From JAHEFT01 sp963700705 (lineage in GTDB: Bacteria; Pseudomonadota; Gammaproteobacteria; Xanthomonadales; SZUA-36), in assembly GCA_963700705.1 (NCBI GenBank), contig CAVOYQ010000005.1:1-64000 (forward strand): a stretch of DNA of 64,000 bases, in the 5' to 3' direction. Made by a program: the position numbers and the translations under genes. Shown one piece after another: positions 11,124 through 19,563 of the stretch (positions within the stretch are counted from its first letter, which is position 1; each line of letters opens with the position of its first letter). The notes beneath the pieces were generated by a model. The model was not told where the DNA came from, did no database searches, and saw only the letters and a program-made list of their open reading frames with translations.

Positions 11124-12009
11124 AAAACAGCCAGGCGGTCATCGGGAAACGGTTACTGAACTCGCGCTCCACCCCGTTGATGGCCGCGACCATGTCCCGC
11201 TCGGAGCCGGTGGGGACCATCCTGGCCTTAACGGCGACCATCGCGTCCGGTCCGAACTGCATCGTGAGCAGGTTGTAGACTTCCCGAATTTCCGGACGCT
11301 TGTTCAAAAACAGCCTCATTTCCGCCAGCACGGTCGGGTCTACACTTTGACCGATCAGCAGGTCTTTCACTTTGACCGCAACGAACACGGCGATGATCAG
11401 CAGCAGTGCACCGATCGAAATCGTCCCCAGCGCATCCCACAGCGGGTTGCCGGTAACGATCGTGCCCAGGATGGCCACCAGCGCGAACACCAGGCCCAGC
11501 AGCGCGGCCACGTCCTCGCCGAGCACCACGATCAAAGCACTGCTGCGGCTTTGCCGGAACCACTGCAAAAAGCTTCGCCCCTCTCTTTCCTTGTTAACCT
11601 CCCGCAGGCAGCCCCACAGGGAAACGCTCTCGGCGCCAATGGCAAATATCAGCACGCCGATCGCGACCCAGGGGTAGGTTAGCGGTTCCGGATGCAATAA
11701 CTTGTGCGTGCCCTCGTACAGCGAAAACATGCCGCCCACGCTGAACAGGATCACCGCCACCAGGAACGACCAGAAATAGATGCTTTTGCCGAATCCCAGC
11801 GGATGGTCTTCCGTTGGCGCCTTATGGGTCTGCCGCAAGCCCAGTATCAGCAGCAACTGGTTGCCGGCATCCGCCACCGAGTGAATGGCCTCCGCCAGCA
11901 TCGCTCCCGAACCGGTCAGCAATGCGGCGATGCCCTTTGCAACGGCAATCGCGGTGTTCGCAAACAGCGCAAAAAGAACCGATTTAAGGGAATCAGCCTG
12001 GCCGGCCAT
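11101..12009 (-). CDS. Cation diffusion facilitator family transporter
   Basis: A 302-residue inner-membrane protein that probably exports a divalent metal (Zn, Mn or Fe) by proton antiport. Membrane segments are visible from residue 10 to about 200. HSVAD at residues 43-47 supplies the His and Asp of the TM2 metal site, and HPLGFGKSIYFWSF follows as in the CDF branch with TM3 site residues. A cytoplasmic ferredoxin-like C-terminal domain covers the last ~90 residues. No His-rich loop is seen. It overlaps rimO by 23 bases. The metal cannot be assigned from sequence alone. Confidence 0.85.
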   Translation of the reverse strand: MAGQADSLKSVLFALFANTAIAVAKGIAALLTGSGAMLAEAIHSVADAGNQLLLILGLRQTHKAPTEDHPLGFGKSIYFWSFLVAVILFSVGGMFSLYEGTHKLLHPEPLTYPWVAIGVLIFAIGAESVSLWGCLREVNKEREGRSFLQWFRQSRSSALIVVLGEDVAALLGLVFALVAILGTIVTGNPLWDALGTISIGALLLIIAVFVAVKVKDLLIGQSVDPTVLAEMRLFLNKRPEIREVYNLLTMQFGPDAMVAVKARMVPTGSERDMVAAINGVEREFSNRFPMTAWLFFEPDVED

Positions 12010-12091
12010 ACCAAAAAATCTCCCGCTTCGAATGAATCGGGAGATTATAGACTACGCGTGGGTCAAAAGGGGCCACGGCGCGGCCTCATCA

Positions 12092-13429
12092 TTAACGAAA
12101 ACCGAGACGATTTTCCGGCACGATCACGTTCAGCGTCCGGTTTTTCCGGTCGCGCTTGATTTCGATGGCAATTTCACTGCCGGGTTCGACGTCGCGCAAG
12201 GCGCGCACCATGTCGGACGGCGAGTTTACCTCGGTTGAACCGATGGAAAGGATCACGTCGCCGGATTCCAGCTGGTAGGCATTGTCGTCCCGCGCCTTGA
12301 TCACCAGCACGCCGCGGTCTGTCTTGAAGTACGCGCCCAGGCCTTCATTGATCGAAGCCAGTTCCAGGCCGTGTCCCTGGGGCAGGCCAAACCAGATGTT
12401 GGCCTCGTCCATCGCGTGGCTGCCGAACTCGGAAAATCCCTCGATTTCCCATTCCTCGACATTCTCGCCATCGTGGATCACGAACATGTGGTTGGTGGCT
12501 TCGATGCGGCTGCTCAATTGCGCGATCTCCGCGGCCAGTCCCTCTTCGTCGATGTCCGGAATCTCGATGGTTTCGGTGATCACGTAGGGCGCATCCGGCG
12601 CGCCTGGTGTTCCGGGCGTGCCGGGAGCGTCTGGAGCAACGGGGGCTTCCGGAATCCGGATTACCGACTGCCAGCCGCGCGGTTCACGTTGTTCCGCCGT
12701 GACCGGAATTCATGTGTCTTGCCCTCACGAACCACCTCAACGGCCAGTTCTTCGCCGGCGCTCACGTCACGCATGATTCTGGAAAACATTCTGGCGGGCT
12801 GCGTCATCGCCGACCAGTTGTTCGCCCCTGATCGACACCAGCACGTCGCCGGGCTGAATCCCGGCACGTTCGGCCGGGCCGTCCGGGGAAACCCCGATGA
12901 TCTCCACGCCCTGTTCCGTCTGCCGCCCCAGCACCACGCCGATCACGGCGCGATCTCCCAGGTTTATTTCCTGGACGATTTCGATCTCCCGGCCGGACCG
13001 GGACAGGTCACGGTGGGCCCGGGCCACTTCCCGTGATGCTTCCCTGAGTTCCCGGTGGGCCCGGCTCAGCTGTTCCCGGGCGCGGGCCATTTCTTCACGC
13101 TGAATTTCCCGCTCGCGGGTCGCTTCTTCGCTCAGGATTTCCTGCTCATGCTTGCTTGCTGCCTGTGCACGCTGCGCGCGCACTTCGGATTCTTTCGCTT
13201 TCTCCGCCTGTCTTTTTGCCACCTCCCGGGCCATTTCAGCCACCTTCGCGGCTTCGAGACGGGCAGTTTCAGCTTCCGCGCGGGCTCTTTCCGCTTCCTC
13301 GAGCATGACCTGGCTCTCAGACCGGGCGGCGTCCGCCGCCGAACTCGTGTCAGCTGGCTCGCCAGCAAACAACGTAGCGGTTGCCAGCAGCAGAGAGGGA
13401 ATCAACAGTGTCGTGTAAAGCTTCTTCAT
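12092..13429 (-). CDS. Periplasmic coiled-coil protein with two PDZ domains, frame-interrupted
   Basis: The start MKKLYTTLLIPSLLLA (ATG 13429) begins a signal peptide ending near LFAGEP. Residues about 25-165 are an Ala/Glu/Arg-rich segment predicted to be a long coiled coil. The first PDZ domain follows (VIGVVLGRQTEQGVEIIGV, GIQPGDVLVSIRG). The frame changes near 12785 and 12690. A Pro-Gly linker (PGTPGTPGAP) leads to the second PDZ-like domain near the C-terminus (YQLESGDVILSIGSTEV). No protease triad is visible, so it is not a DegP-type enzyme. It sits after an ECF sigma factor and a membrane protein, suggesting an envelope-stress sensing role. An in-frame ATG at 13444 is an alternative start. 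Confidence 0.7.
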
Positions 13430-13458
13430 TTCCGGTTCCTTCATTTTGTATCGGGCAC

Positions 13459-13975
13459 TTACAATGACGCCATCCGGCTGTAATCCCGTCGCAACTGATT
13501 TTGATAAAGCCGGGAAAGGTCCAGCATCAGGTTGACCCGCTGACCCCACAGTTCGGTCGAATCCGGGTTCACGCTCAGTTGCTCATCGACCTGTGCGACC
13601 AGGTCTTCGAGTTCCACCTGGTACACCAGCGCATCCGTGGGCAAGCCGCCGATTTCCGAACGGTAGGCGCGCACGCGGGTCTCGAGCTGCTGGGACAGGC
13701 TGATCAGGGAATCCAGCGTGTCGGGTGGGGCTACGGCCTCCGGCGCAGGCTGCTGGTATGAACAGCCCCACCGCCAGCATCACCGCGGCGGCAACGGCCA
13801 GTGCGCCACCCCACCAGGGCATACGCCGGCGCAGTCGCTGGCGCTTCTCCAGTTCAGCCCTGATAAACGGCCAGCCGTCGGACGGCGGGGCAACGGCAGG
13901 CAGGCTGCCGAGATTCAGCGGATCCCGTTCCTTTTGCATGATATGTACCTTCGAGTAATGCATGAGTTTTCTCAC
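13459..13975 (-). CDS. Single-pass membrane protein, probable anti-sigma factor, frame-interrupted
   Basis: The GTG at 13975 overlaps the sigma-factor stop (GTGA), and ATG 13939 (MQKERDPLN) is an alternative start. A cytoplasmic part of about 40 residues rich in charged residues (AELEKRQRLRRRMPWW) precedes one membrane helix (GGALAVAAAVMLAVGLFIP). After a shift near 13740 the extracytoplasmic part reads LDSLISLSQQLETRVRAY and VELEDLVAQVDEQLS, likely helical. No named anti-sigma domain is recognised. The position directly after the sigma gene, translational overlap and topology make an anti-sigma role likely by context. Confidence 0.6.
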
Positions 13976-14547
13976 CCCGCCACCGCACTGGGCAGCGCCC
14001 GGGCGCCGGTTCCTGCGCCCAGCAGTTGCTTGAGCTGGCTGCGGGCCCGCGACAGGCGGGTCTTTGAAAAGCTTTCGGTCTTTCCGAACATGCCGGCGAT
14101 TTCAGCATGGTTGTAACCCTCCACGTCGTGCAGCCAGACGATTGCGCGATCTTCCGCGCCGAGCGCCGCAAGGGCCGTTTCCAGGTCCATCGACATGCCA
14201 ACCCGGTCGGTTGCCGACTCCGACCGTCCGTGGTGGTCCTGGAACTCGACCGGCTGCTCTTTTGGCCTTTTTCGTATCGTGCTGATCGCGTGGTTGACGA
14301 CGATGCGGCGCAACCAGCCCCAGAACGGCGCGTCACCGCGAAACTGCTTCAGCTTGCCGAACACCGTGATGAAGGCCTCCTGGCTGATTTCCTGGGCCAT
14401 TTCACGGCAGTGGCAAACGCGGTAGGCGACCGTGAAGGCCGGTTGCTGGAACAGGCGGTAAATGCTTTCGCAGGCGTCAAGATCACCACGGCGGGCTCGC
14501 GCCAGCGTCAGGTCGTCCAGTTCGATATCGAAAGGTGTCTTGGCCAT
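13972..14547 (-). CDS. ECF-type RNA polymerase sigma factor
   Basis: A 191-residue intact sigma-70 family protein. Region 2 includes YRVCHCREMAQEISQEAFITVF (DNA melting and -10 recognition) and FWGWLRRIVVNHAI. Region 4 includes LGAEDRAIVWLHDVEGYNHAEIAGMFG, the helix-turn-helix for the -35 element, followed by KTRLSRARSQLKQLL. It directs RNA polymerase to a small regulon, usually its own operon and envelope genes. The stop overlaps the next gene by 4 bases. His and Cys residues near HCRE could be incidental. Upstream lies a REP palindrome rather than an obvious promoter. Confidence 0.9.
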   Translation of the reverse strand: MAKTPFDIELDDLTLARARRGDLDACESIYRLFQQPAFTVAYRVCHCREMAQEISQEAFITVFGKLKQFRGDAPFWGWLRRIVVNHAISTIRKRPKEQPVEFQDHHGRSESATDRVGMSMDLETALAALGAEDRAIVWLHDVEGYNHAEIAGMFGKTESFSKTRLSRARSQLKQLLGAGTGARALPSAVAG

Positions 14548-14594
14548 TACCCGCTTAGACGGTGAACGGAGAAAAAACGTCGCAATGAATTGAC

Positions 14595-14647
14595 GTAGGA
14601 GCGGATTTATCCGCGAAAATATATATCGCGGATAAATCCGCTCCTAC
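14595..14647. repeat. REP-type palindrome, 22-base perfect arms
   Basis: Two 22-base arms (14595-14616 and 14626-14647) are perfect reverse complements separated by 9 A/T bases. The arms start GTAGGAGCG and end CGCGA. This is the layout of Pseudomonas-type REP sequences mobilised by RAYT (TnpA-REP) transposases. It lies between the M13 peptidase and the sigma-factor gene on the minus strand, 8 bases from the peptidase stop. A second copy of the same design is at 28828-28888. It can fold as a very stable hairpin and might stop transcription or protect the mRNA 3' end. Confidence 0.85.
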
Positions 14648-14654
14648 GGTGCCA

Positions 14655-16755
14655 TTACCAGATTTTTACCCGCTCTTCGGGCGGCAGATACATGCCATCA
14701 CCTTCCTTGACGTCGAAGGCTTCATAAAACTCGGTGACGTTGACCGCGGCGCCATTGGCGCGGAATTTGGCCGGAGAATGCGGATCGATCGTCAACCGAC
14801 GCTTGGTTTCTTCGTCCCGGGTCTTGCCGCGCCAGACCTGTGCATAGCCAAGGAAAAACCTCTGGTCTCCGGTAAAGCCGTCGATGACCGGCGCTTCCTT
14901 GCCATCCAGTGAAAGCTTGTAGGCTTTATAGGCGATGCCGAGTCCACCCAGGTCGCCGATGTTTTCACCGGAGGTGAATTCCCCGTTGATGGTCAGGCCG
15001 TCAATCACTTCGTAGCCGTTGTACTGCTCGGCCAGCTTGTTCTTGAGCACCTCGAAACGTGCGTTGTCCTCTTCGGTCCACCAGTCACGCAAATTGCCGT
15101 CACCATCGAATTTGCGGCCCTGGTCGTCGAAACCGTGACCGATTTCGTGTCCGATGACCGAGCCGATACCCCCGTAGTTGGCCGCGTCATCCGCCTCGAC
15201 GTTGAAAAACGGAGGCTGCAGGATGGCGGCCGGGAAGACAATCTCATTCCACTGCGGGTTGTAATAAGCGTTGACGGTCTGCGGGGTCAGGAACCATTCC
15301 GTCTTGTCGACCGGTCGATCCAGCTTGTCGAGGTTTCGACGGTATTCAAACGCAAGCGAGCTCTTGATGTTGCCGACGAGGTCGCCTTCAACGATTTCCA
15401 TGCTGCTGTAATCCCGCCATTTCTGCGGGTAGCCGATCTTTGGCGTGAACTTGGACAGTTTCTCCAGCGCCTGCTGCCGGGTCTCTTCGCTCATCCAGTC
15501 CAGGGCCATGATCGATTGCCGGTACGCCTCTATCAGGTTGGCAATCATGGTTTCCATGCGGGCCCGTGACTCTTCCTGGTAATGACGGTCGACGTAGAGT
15601 TGACCCAACAGTTCCCCCATCTTGCCGTTGATCGAGGCCACGGCACGCTTCCACTGCGGTCTGGGCTCTTCAATACCCTGCAGACCGGCGCGGTAGAAAT
15701 CGAACCAGGCCTGGAAAAAACTCATCGCCAAGCACTGATGAAAAGTTATTCAGAGTCTGGAAGGTCAGGTAGTCCTTCCAGGTAGCCAAATCGGTATTTG
15801 CAATGATGTTGCTGGCGGCTTCGAAATAGCTGGGCTGATTGACAATATAGACTTCACGAGCAGGGATCTGGGCAGCCTCGAAACTCACCGTCCAGTTGAT
15901 CCCGGGCGCCATTTCAGCCAGTTCTGCAAGTGTTCTGGGGTTATTCGACTTGACCGGATCGCGATTGTCTTCTTTGGTCCAGTGAGCTTCCGCCAGCGCA
16001 TGCTCCAATGCGAAAATCGCATCTGCCTTGTCATCGCCACCCTCGATACCGGCCAGTTCAAACAGGCGCGCAACATAGGCTCGAAAGAGTTCACGACCCT
16101 GCACAAACTGCTCGTCGTCCTGGAGATAATAATCGCGGTCAGGAAGCGTTAGTCCGGATTCAGCCAGGAATACAACATTGATGTTCGGGTCCGTAAGGTC
16201 CGAGTCGATATAGCTCGCGATGGGGGTAGTTACACCGTAAACACCGAGTGTCGAAAATGCCCTGAACAGGTCGTCGTAGGATTCAATGGAAGCGATTTCA
16301 TTCAATTCCGTGCGAATCGCTTCAACGCCCAGTTCGGTGGCTTTTCCGGTATCCATGTAGGAATTGTAGTAATCGCGAATTTTCTGGGTCGCACTGCCGG
16401 GTTCCACATTCTCCGCTGCACTGACCTCTTCAATCAGAGTACGGATATCTTCCTGTGACTGTTCGTGCAGTGCGTAGGCGGTGCCCCAACTGGAAAGATC
16501 CGCGGGTAACTCGGTTTCGGCAACCCACTTTCCATTCACGTAGTCAAAAAAGTCATCCTGGGGGCGCACAGACGAATCGAAATCACTGGTGTCGATTCCG
16601 CTGCTGAGCACCGCAGGAACGGACTCTTCCGCCACAACAACGGCGTCTGCCTCTGCAACCCGGGTAGCCTCTTCCTGTTCGGTCTTTTGGCATGCTGCCA
16701 GGCCAAAAGTGGTGATCATTCCCATGACGATTGCGAGCTTCAGTCGATCATTCAT
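14655..16755 (-). CDS. M13 family zinc metallopeptidase (neprilysin/PepO-like) lipoprotein, one frameshift
   Basis: The start ATG at 16755 gives a signal peptide with lipobox GLAAC (Cys22), so a membrane-anchored periplasmic or surface peptidase is expected. The N-terminal M13 domain includes RPQDDFFDYVNGKW. The catalytic domain has HEIGH (codons at 15135-15149) within IGHEIGHGFDDQGRKFDGDG, ENIGDLGG with the third zinc-ligand Glu, and a typical C-terminus. The frame breaks near 15718, where a run of six T replaces an expected five; restoring it gives a protein near 700 residues, the usual length. It would cleave short peptides. The stop is next to a REP element. Confidence 0.85.
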
Positions 16756-16869
16756 AAAAAACCTCTTCGGTGTCTCTAAAAATCGATCCCACTATAGCGG
16801 ATTGGGAGTTTTTCTGCGGGTGCCGGAAGTTGGGCTACAATTCAGCTTCATTAAACCCGGAGTATCTTC

Positions 16870-17367
16870 ATGTCACGCTGGCGTGAGCCGCAAGCCCGCA
16901 GCAGTCCGTACATAACGCCGGAAGGCGAGAGCGCGTTGAAAGAAGAGCTGAAGCAGCTCTGGCAACTGCGCCGGCGGGATGTCGTGCCCGCTTTGCAGGC
17001 CGCAGCGGCAGAGGGCGACCGCTCCGAGAACGCCGAGTACATTTACCGCAAAAAGCAGCTGGGCGAGATCGACCGCCGGATCCGTTACCTGTCAAAACGC
17101 CTTGACGTGGTGGATGTGGTTGATCGTAAACCGCCCAGGCTCGACAAAATCTATTTCGGCGCCACGGTAACGCTGGAGTACGCCAACCGGGAAACCTCCC
17201 GTTTCCGGATTGTCGGGGCAGACGAGATCGATGCGAAAAAGGGCTACATTTCGGTGGATTCGCCGGTTGCGCGGGCCTTGCTGGGCCATTGCGTCGATGA
17301 TGACGTCACTCTGCCGTCCCCGGAAGGGGCGTCTGAAGCATTTATTGTAAAAATTGAATACGAATGA
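16870..17367 (+). CDS. greB: Transcription elongation factor GreB
   Basis: GreB rescues backtracked RNA polymerase by stimulating transcript cleavage. The 165-residue protein has the N-terminal coiled coil with YITPEGESALKEELKQLW and the acidic tip region GDRSENAEYIYRKKQL, where the Asp-Glu pair enters the active site; IYRKKQL separates GreB from GreA. The C-terminal FKBP-like domain includes GATVTLEY and ISVDSPVARALLG. It is transcribed away from the M13 peptidase. Its stop codon touches the -35 box of the heat-shock promoter for the next gene. Confidence 0.95.
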   Translation: MSRWREPQARSSPYITPEGESALKEELKQLWQLRRRDVVPALQAAAAEGDRSENAEYIYRKKQLGEIDRRIRYLSKRLDVVDVVDRKPPRLDKIYFGATVTLEYANRETSRFRIVGADEIDAKKGYISVDSPVARALLGHCVDDDVTLPSPEGASEAFIVKIEYE

Positions 17368-17395
17368 CTTGAAATTATTTCCCTGGTCCCAATTT
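17368..17395 (+). promoter_or_regulatory. Sigma-32-like heat-shock promoter for hsp20
   Basis: CTTGAAA at 17368-17374, a 13-base spacer and CCCAATTT at 17388-17395 closely match the RpoH consensus (CTTGAAA, 13-17 bases, CCCCATNT). The -35 box begins right after the greB stop. The next gene encodes a small heat-shock protein, which supports the assignment. The predicted transcript would carry a leader of roughly 85-90 bases. Confidence 0.8.
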
Positions 17396-17428
17396 TGTTA
17401 TTGCGGTCGCCGACAGGGGCCGCAGGCG

Positions 17429-17488
17429 CTTCCGGCCGCAAGGCGGAGGTTTTACTGAATAACCGAATTGCTTCATAGGAGAATACGG
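17429..17488 (+). promoter_or_regulatory. Candidate ROSE-like RNA thermometer in the hsp20 leader
   Basis: The first hairpin (17429-17449) has a stem of 8 pairs with one bulged G and a GCAA tetraloop. The second (17463-17488) places TTGCT (17468-17472) opposite the Shine-Dalgarno AGGAG (17477-17481) across a 4-base loop, with a G facing a G in the stem. ROSE thermometers are defined by a UUGCU or UCGCU strand pairing imperfectly with the SD and a G-G pair. The ATG is at 17491, 9 bases after the SD. Folding was done by eye. Confidence 0.6.
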
Positions 17489-17490
17489 TA

Positions 17491-17964
17491 ATGACTACTT
17501 TTGATTTTTCACCTTTGTTCCGTACATCAGTGGGCTACGACAGGCTCGCAAATTTACTCAACGCCACTCACCGCCTGGAGCAGGGGAACAGTTTTCCCCC
17601 GTACAACATCCAGAAAGCCGGTGAAGACCGTTATCGCATCACCATGGCCGTGGCCGGTTTTTCGGAATCCGACCTCAGCATCACGTCTGAAAACGGCAAA
17701 CTGGTGGTCACCGGCGAAAAACCCGAGGAAAAAGAGGGCGAAGAAAACGCCTTTCTTTACCGCGGCATTGCGACCCGCTCATTCGAGCGCCGGTTCAGCC
17801 TGGCTGATCATGTCAGGGTCAGCGGGGCACGGCTGGATAACGGATTGCTGCACATCGAACTTGAGCGCGAAATTCCCGAGGCCATGAAGCCCAGGAAGAT
17901 CGAAATCGAGGCGCCTGCACGCGGCGCATTGCTCGAAGGTCTCAAGGAAGACAAGGCAGCGTGA
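17491..17964 (+). CDS. Small heat-shock protein, Hsp20/IbpA family
   Basis: A 157-residue ATP-independent holdase that binds unfolding proteins in the cytoplasm. The N-terminus FDFSPLFRTSVGYDRLANLL is typical of IbpA-type proteins. The alpha-crystallin domain runs from about residue 38 (YNIQKAGEDRYRITMAVAGF) to 125, with ENGKLVVTGEK and GIATRSFERRFSLADHVRV (the GFERRF-like motif). The C-terminal tail has IEIE rather than a clear IXI followed by a long extension. Expression is likely controlled by the sigma-32-like promoter and ROSE-like leader upstream, and it ends before a strong terminator, so it is probably monocistronic. Confidence 0.93.
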   Translation: MTTFDFSPLFRTSVGYDRLANLLNATHRLEQGNSFPPYNIQKAGEDRYRITMAVAGFSESDLSITSENGKLVVTGEKPEEKEGEENAFLYRGIATRSFERRFSLADHVRVSGARLDNGLLHIELEREIPEAMKPRKIEIEAPARGALLEGLKEDKAA

Positions 17965-18007
17965 ACCGGGTCCACAGACCCGGCAACACCTGATCCTGTT
18001 GCAACAA

Positions 18008-18035
18008 GGGGCGCCTGTCCGGGCGCCCCTTTTTT
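18008..18035 (+). terminator. Rho-independent terminator after hsp20
   Basis: An 8-base GC stem (GGGGCGCC at 18008-18015 with GGCGCCCC at 18022-18029) and 6-base loop are followed by six T. A second hairpin without a T tract (17966-17983) lies between the hsp20 stop and this terminator. Confidence 0.9.
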
Positions 18036-18107
18036 AATGGCCATGTCCGGTTTTGCCTATTTTTCGCGCACGCTGGTACCCTATATGAAAATTCACGGAC
18101 CCGAATA

Positions 18108-18840
18108 ATGAAAGCAGCGGCTTTTTGGCTTTACCAGATTTATGCCTGGCTCGTTTTTTTTCCGCTGGTCATTATCCTGACCCTGCTGTTCAGCGCCCTG
18201 ACGATCATTTTCGCGACCCTGGTCAACCCCGAGTGGGCCAGCCGGGTGTTTGCCGCCACCTGGGGGAAACTGCTGGCCCTGCTGACCCCGGTTCACGTTA
18301 CGGTCGAAGGCAGTGAGCATGCCCACCAGGGGCAAAGCTACGTGGTGGCGATCAACCATCAGAGTCAGTACGACATCCTGGTGGTTTATGGCTGGTTGAA
18401 ACTGGACCTGAAGTGGGTGATCAAGCAGGAGTTGCGCAAGGTGCCCGGCATTGGCCTCGGATGCGAAAAAGCCGGCCATATCTTCATCGACCGGCAGAAA
18501 CCCGAAGCAGGCGTCCAAGGCCATCAGGGCGGCCCTGGCGCGACTTGGGAACGGCGTTGGCATCCTGTTCTTTCCCGAGGGAACCCGGAGCCTGGACGGG
18601 CGCCTGCTGCCATTCAAAAAAGGCGCTTTCCGATTGGCGATAGACCAGGACATTCCCGTTCTGCCGGTCACCTTGGTGGGCACCCGTGACATCATGCCCG
18701 CCAGGTCGTTAAAGCCTTTCCCCGGTTCGGTCCGGATGGTGATTCACCCGGCCATCACGCCGCGGGGAAAAGAGGTCGACCAACTGCTGGAAGAAACCCG
18801 CAGCGCGATCTCATCCGCCCTGCCGCCCGGGATGCGTTAA
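18108..18840 (+). CDS. plsC: 1-acyl-sn-glycerol-3-phosphate acyltransferase, one frameshift
   Basis: PlsC acylates lysophosphatidic acid to phosphatidic acid at the inner membrane. The N-terminal hydrophobic segment WLVFFPLVIILTLLFSALTI spans the membrane. The catalytic NHQSQYD (His84 to Asp89, the HX4D motif) is followed by the second motif region VPGIGLGCEKAGHIFIDR. After a one-base insertion near 18505 (an extra C) the frame continues with GILFFPEGTRS and the motif IV region IPVLPVTLVG. Repaired length is about 243 residues, the normal size. It is followed 4 bases later by a rhomboid protease gene, likely co-transcribed. Confidence 0.88.
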
Positions 18841-18844
18841 CGCG

Positions 18845-19537
18845 ATGGCGCTGAGCAAGCCCGATCCCCGCTTTACACTGTCCCCGAAGGCCCGCCGAAA
18901 TTTCCAGCTGGCGCTCAGGCTTTCGCTGGTTTTCGTTGGGGTTCTGTGGACGATCTTCATATTTGACGCCGCATTCCAGCTCCACCTGGGCCTCTTCGGC
19001 CTTCGGCCCGGTTCTTTATCCGGCCTGATCGGCGTTTTCACCGCACCATTGCTGCATGGCAGTTTCGAACATATTTTGTCCAATACGCTGCCGATGTTCA
19101 TTGCGCTGACTGCAACTCTTTACCTCTATCCGAAAAGCGCTTTGAGGGTCATTCCGATGATCTGGATCGGTTCGGGCTGCCTGGCCTGGTTGTTTGGCCG
19201 CCCGACGCTTCACATCGGCGCCAGCGGCCTGATTTACGGCCTCCTGGCTTATGTATTCGTCGGTGGCATCATTCGCCGTGACATGCGATCGGTGTCCGTT
19301 TCCCTGCTGGTTGGCTTCCTCTACGGGTCGATGATCTGGGGGGTGCTGCCCCTCCGGCCGCAAATGTCGTGGGAATTGCACCTGACAGGCGCCTTGATCG
19401 GTGTCGTGCTGGCCTTTGTATTTCGTAACTGGGACCGGGCGCCACTGGTAAGCTACGACTGGGAACACGATGACTCGGTCCCCGATTGGTATCCGGAAAG
19501 TGATCCTGAAGAGTTCGACTTGCCGGATAAACGTTGA
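18845..19537 (+). CDS. Rhomboid family intramembrane serine protease
   Basis: A 230-residue membrane protease cleaving transmembrane segments. TM2 region has HGSFEHILSN (His71, His76, Asn80), matching the H-x4-H-x3-N signature. The catalytic serine is Ser127 in HIGASGLIYG, and the catalytic His is His179 in ELHLTGALIG. Six membrane segments are visible. An additional cytoplasmic N-terminal helix (residues 1-25) and an acidic C-terminal tail (DWEHDDSVPDWYPESDPEE) flank the core. The order plsC-rhomboid suggests a membrane-related operon. Substrates cannot be predicted. Confidence 0.9.
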   Translation: MALSKPDPRFTLSPKARRNFQLALRLSLVFVGVLWTIFIFDAAFQLHLGLFGLRPGSLSGLIGVFTAPLLHGSFEHILSNTLPMFIALTATLYLYPKSALRVIPMIWIGSGCLAWLFGRPTLHIGASGLIYGLLAYVFVGGIIRRDMRSVSVSLLVGFLYGSMIWGVLPLRPQMSWELHLTGALIGVVLAFVFRNWDRAPLVSYDWEHDDSVPDWYPESDPEEFDLPDKR

Positions 19538-19563
19538 GCGCAGCCTTGTAAATATATAATGTC

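Noticed and set aside
12285..12710. DegP/DegS-type serine protease for the PDZ protein
   Set aside because: No GNSGG motif or trypsin-like triad is present in any frame; only PDZ and coiled-coil parts are seen.
17966..17983. Terminator formed by the first hairpin after hsp20
   Set aside because: CCGGGT...ACCCGG can fold, but it has no T tract; the real terminator is at 18008-18035.
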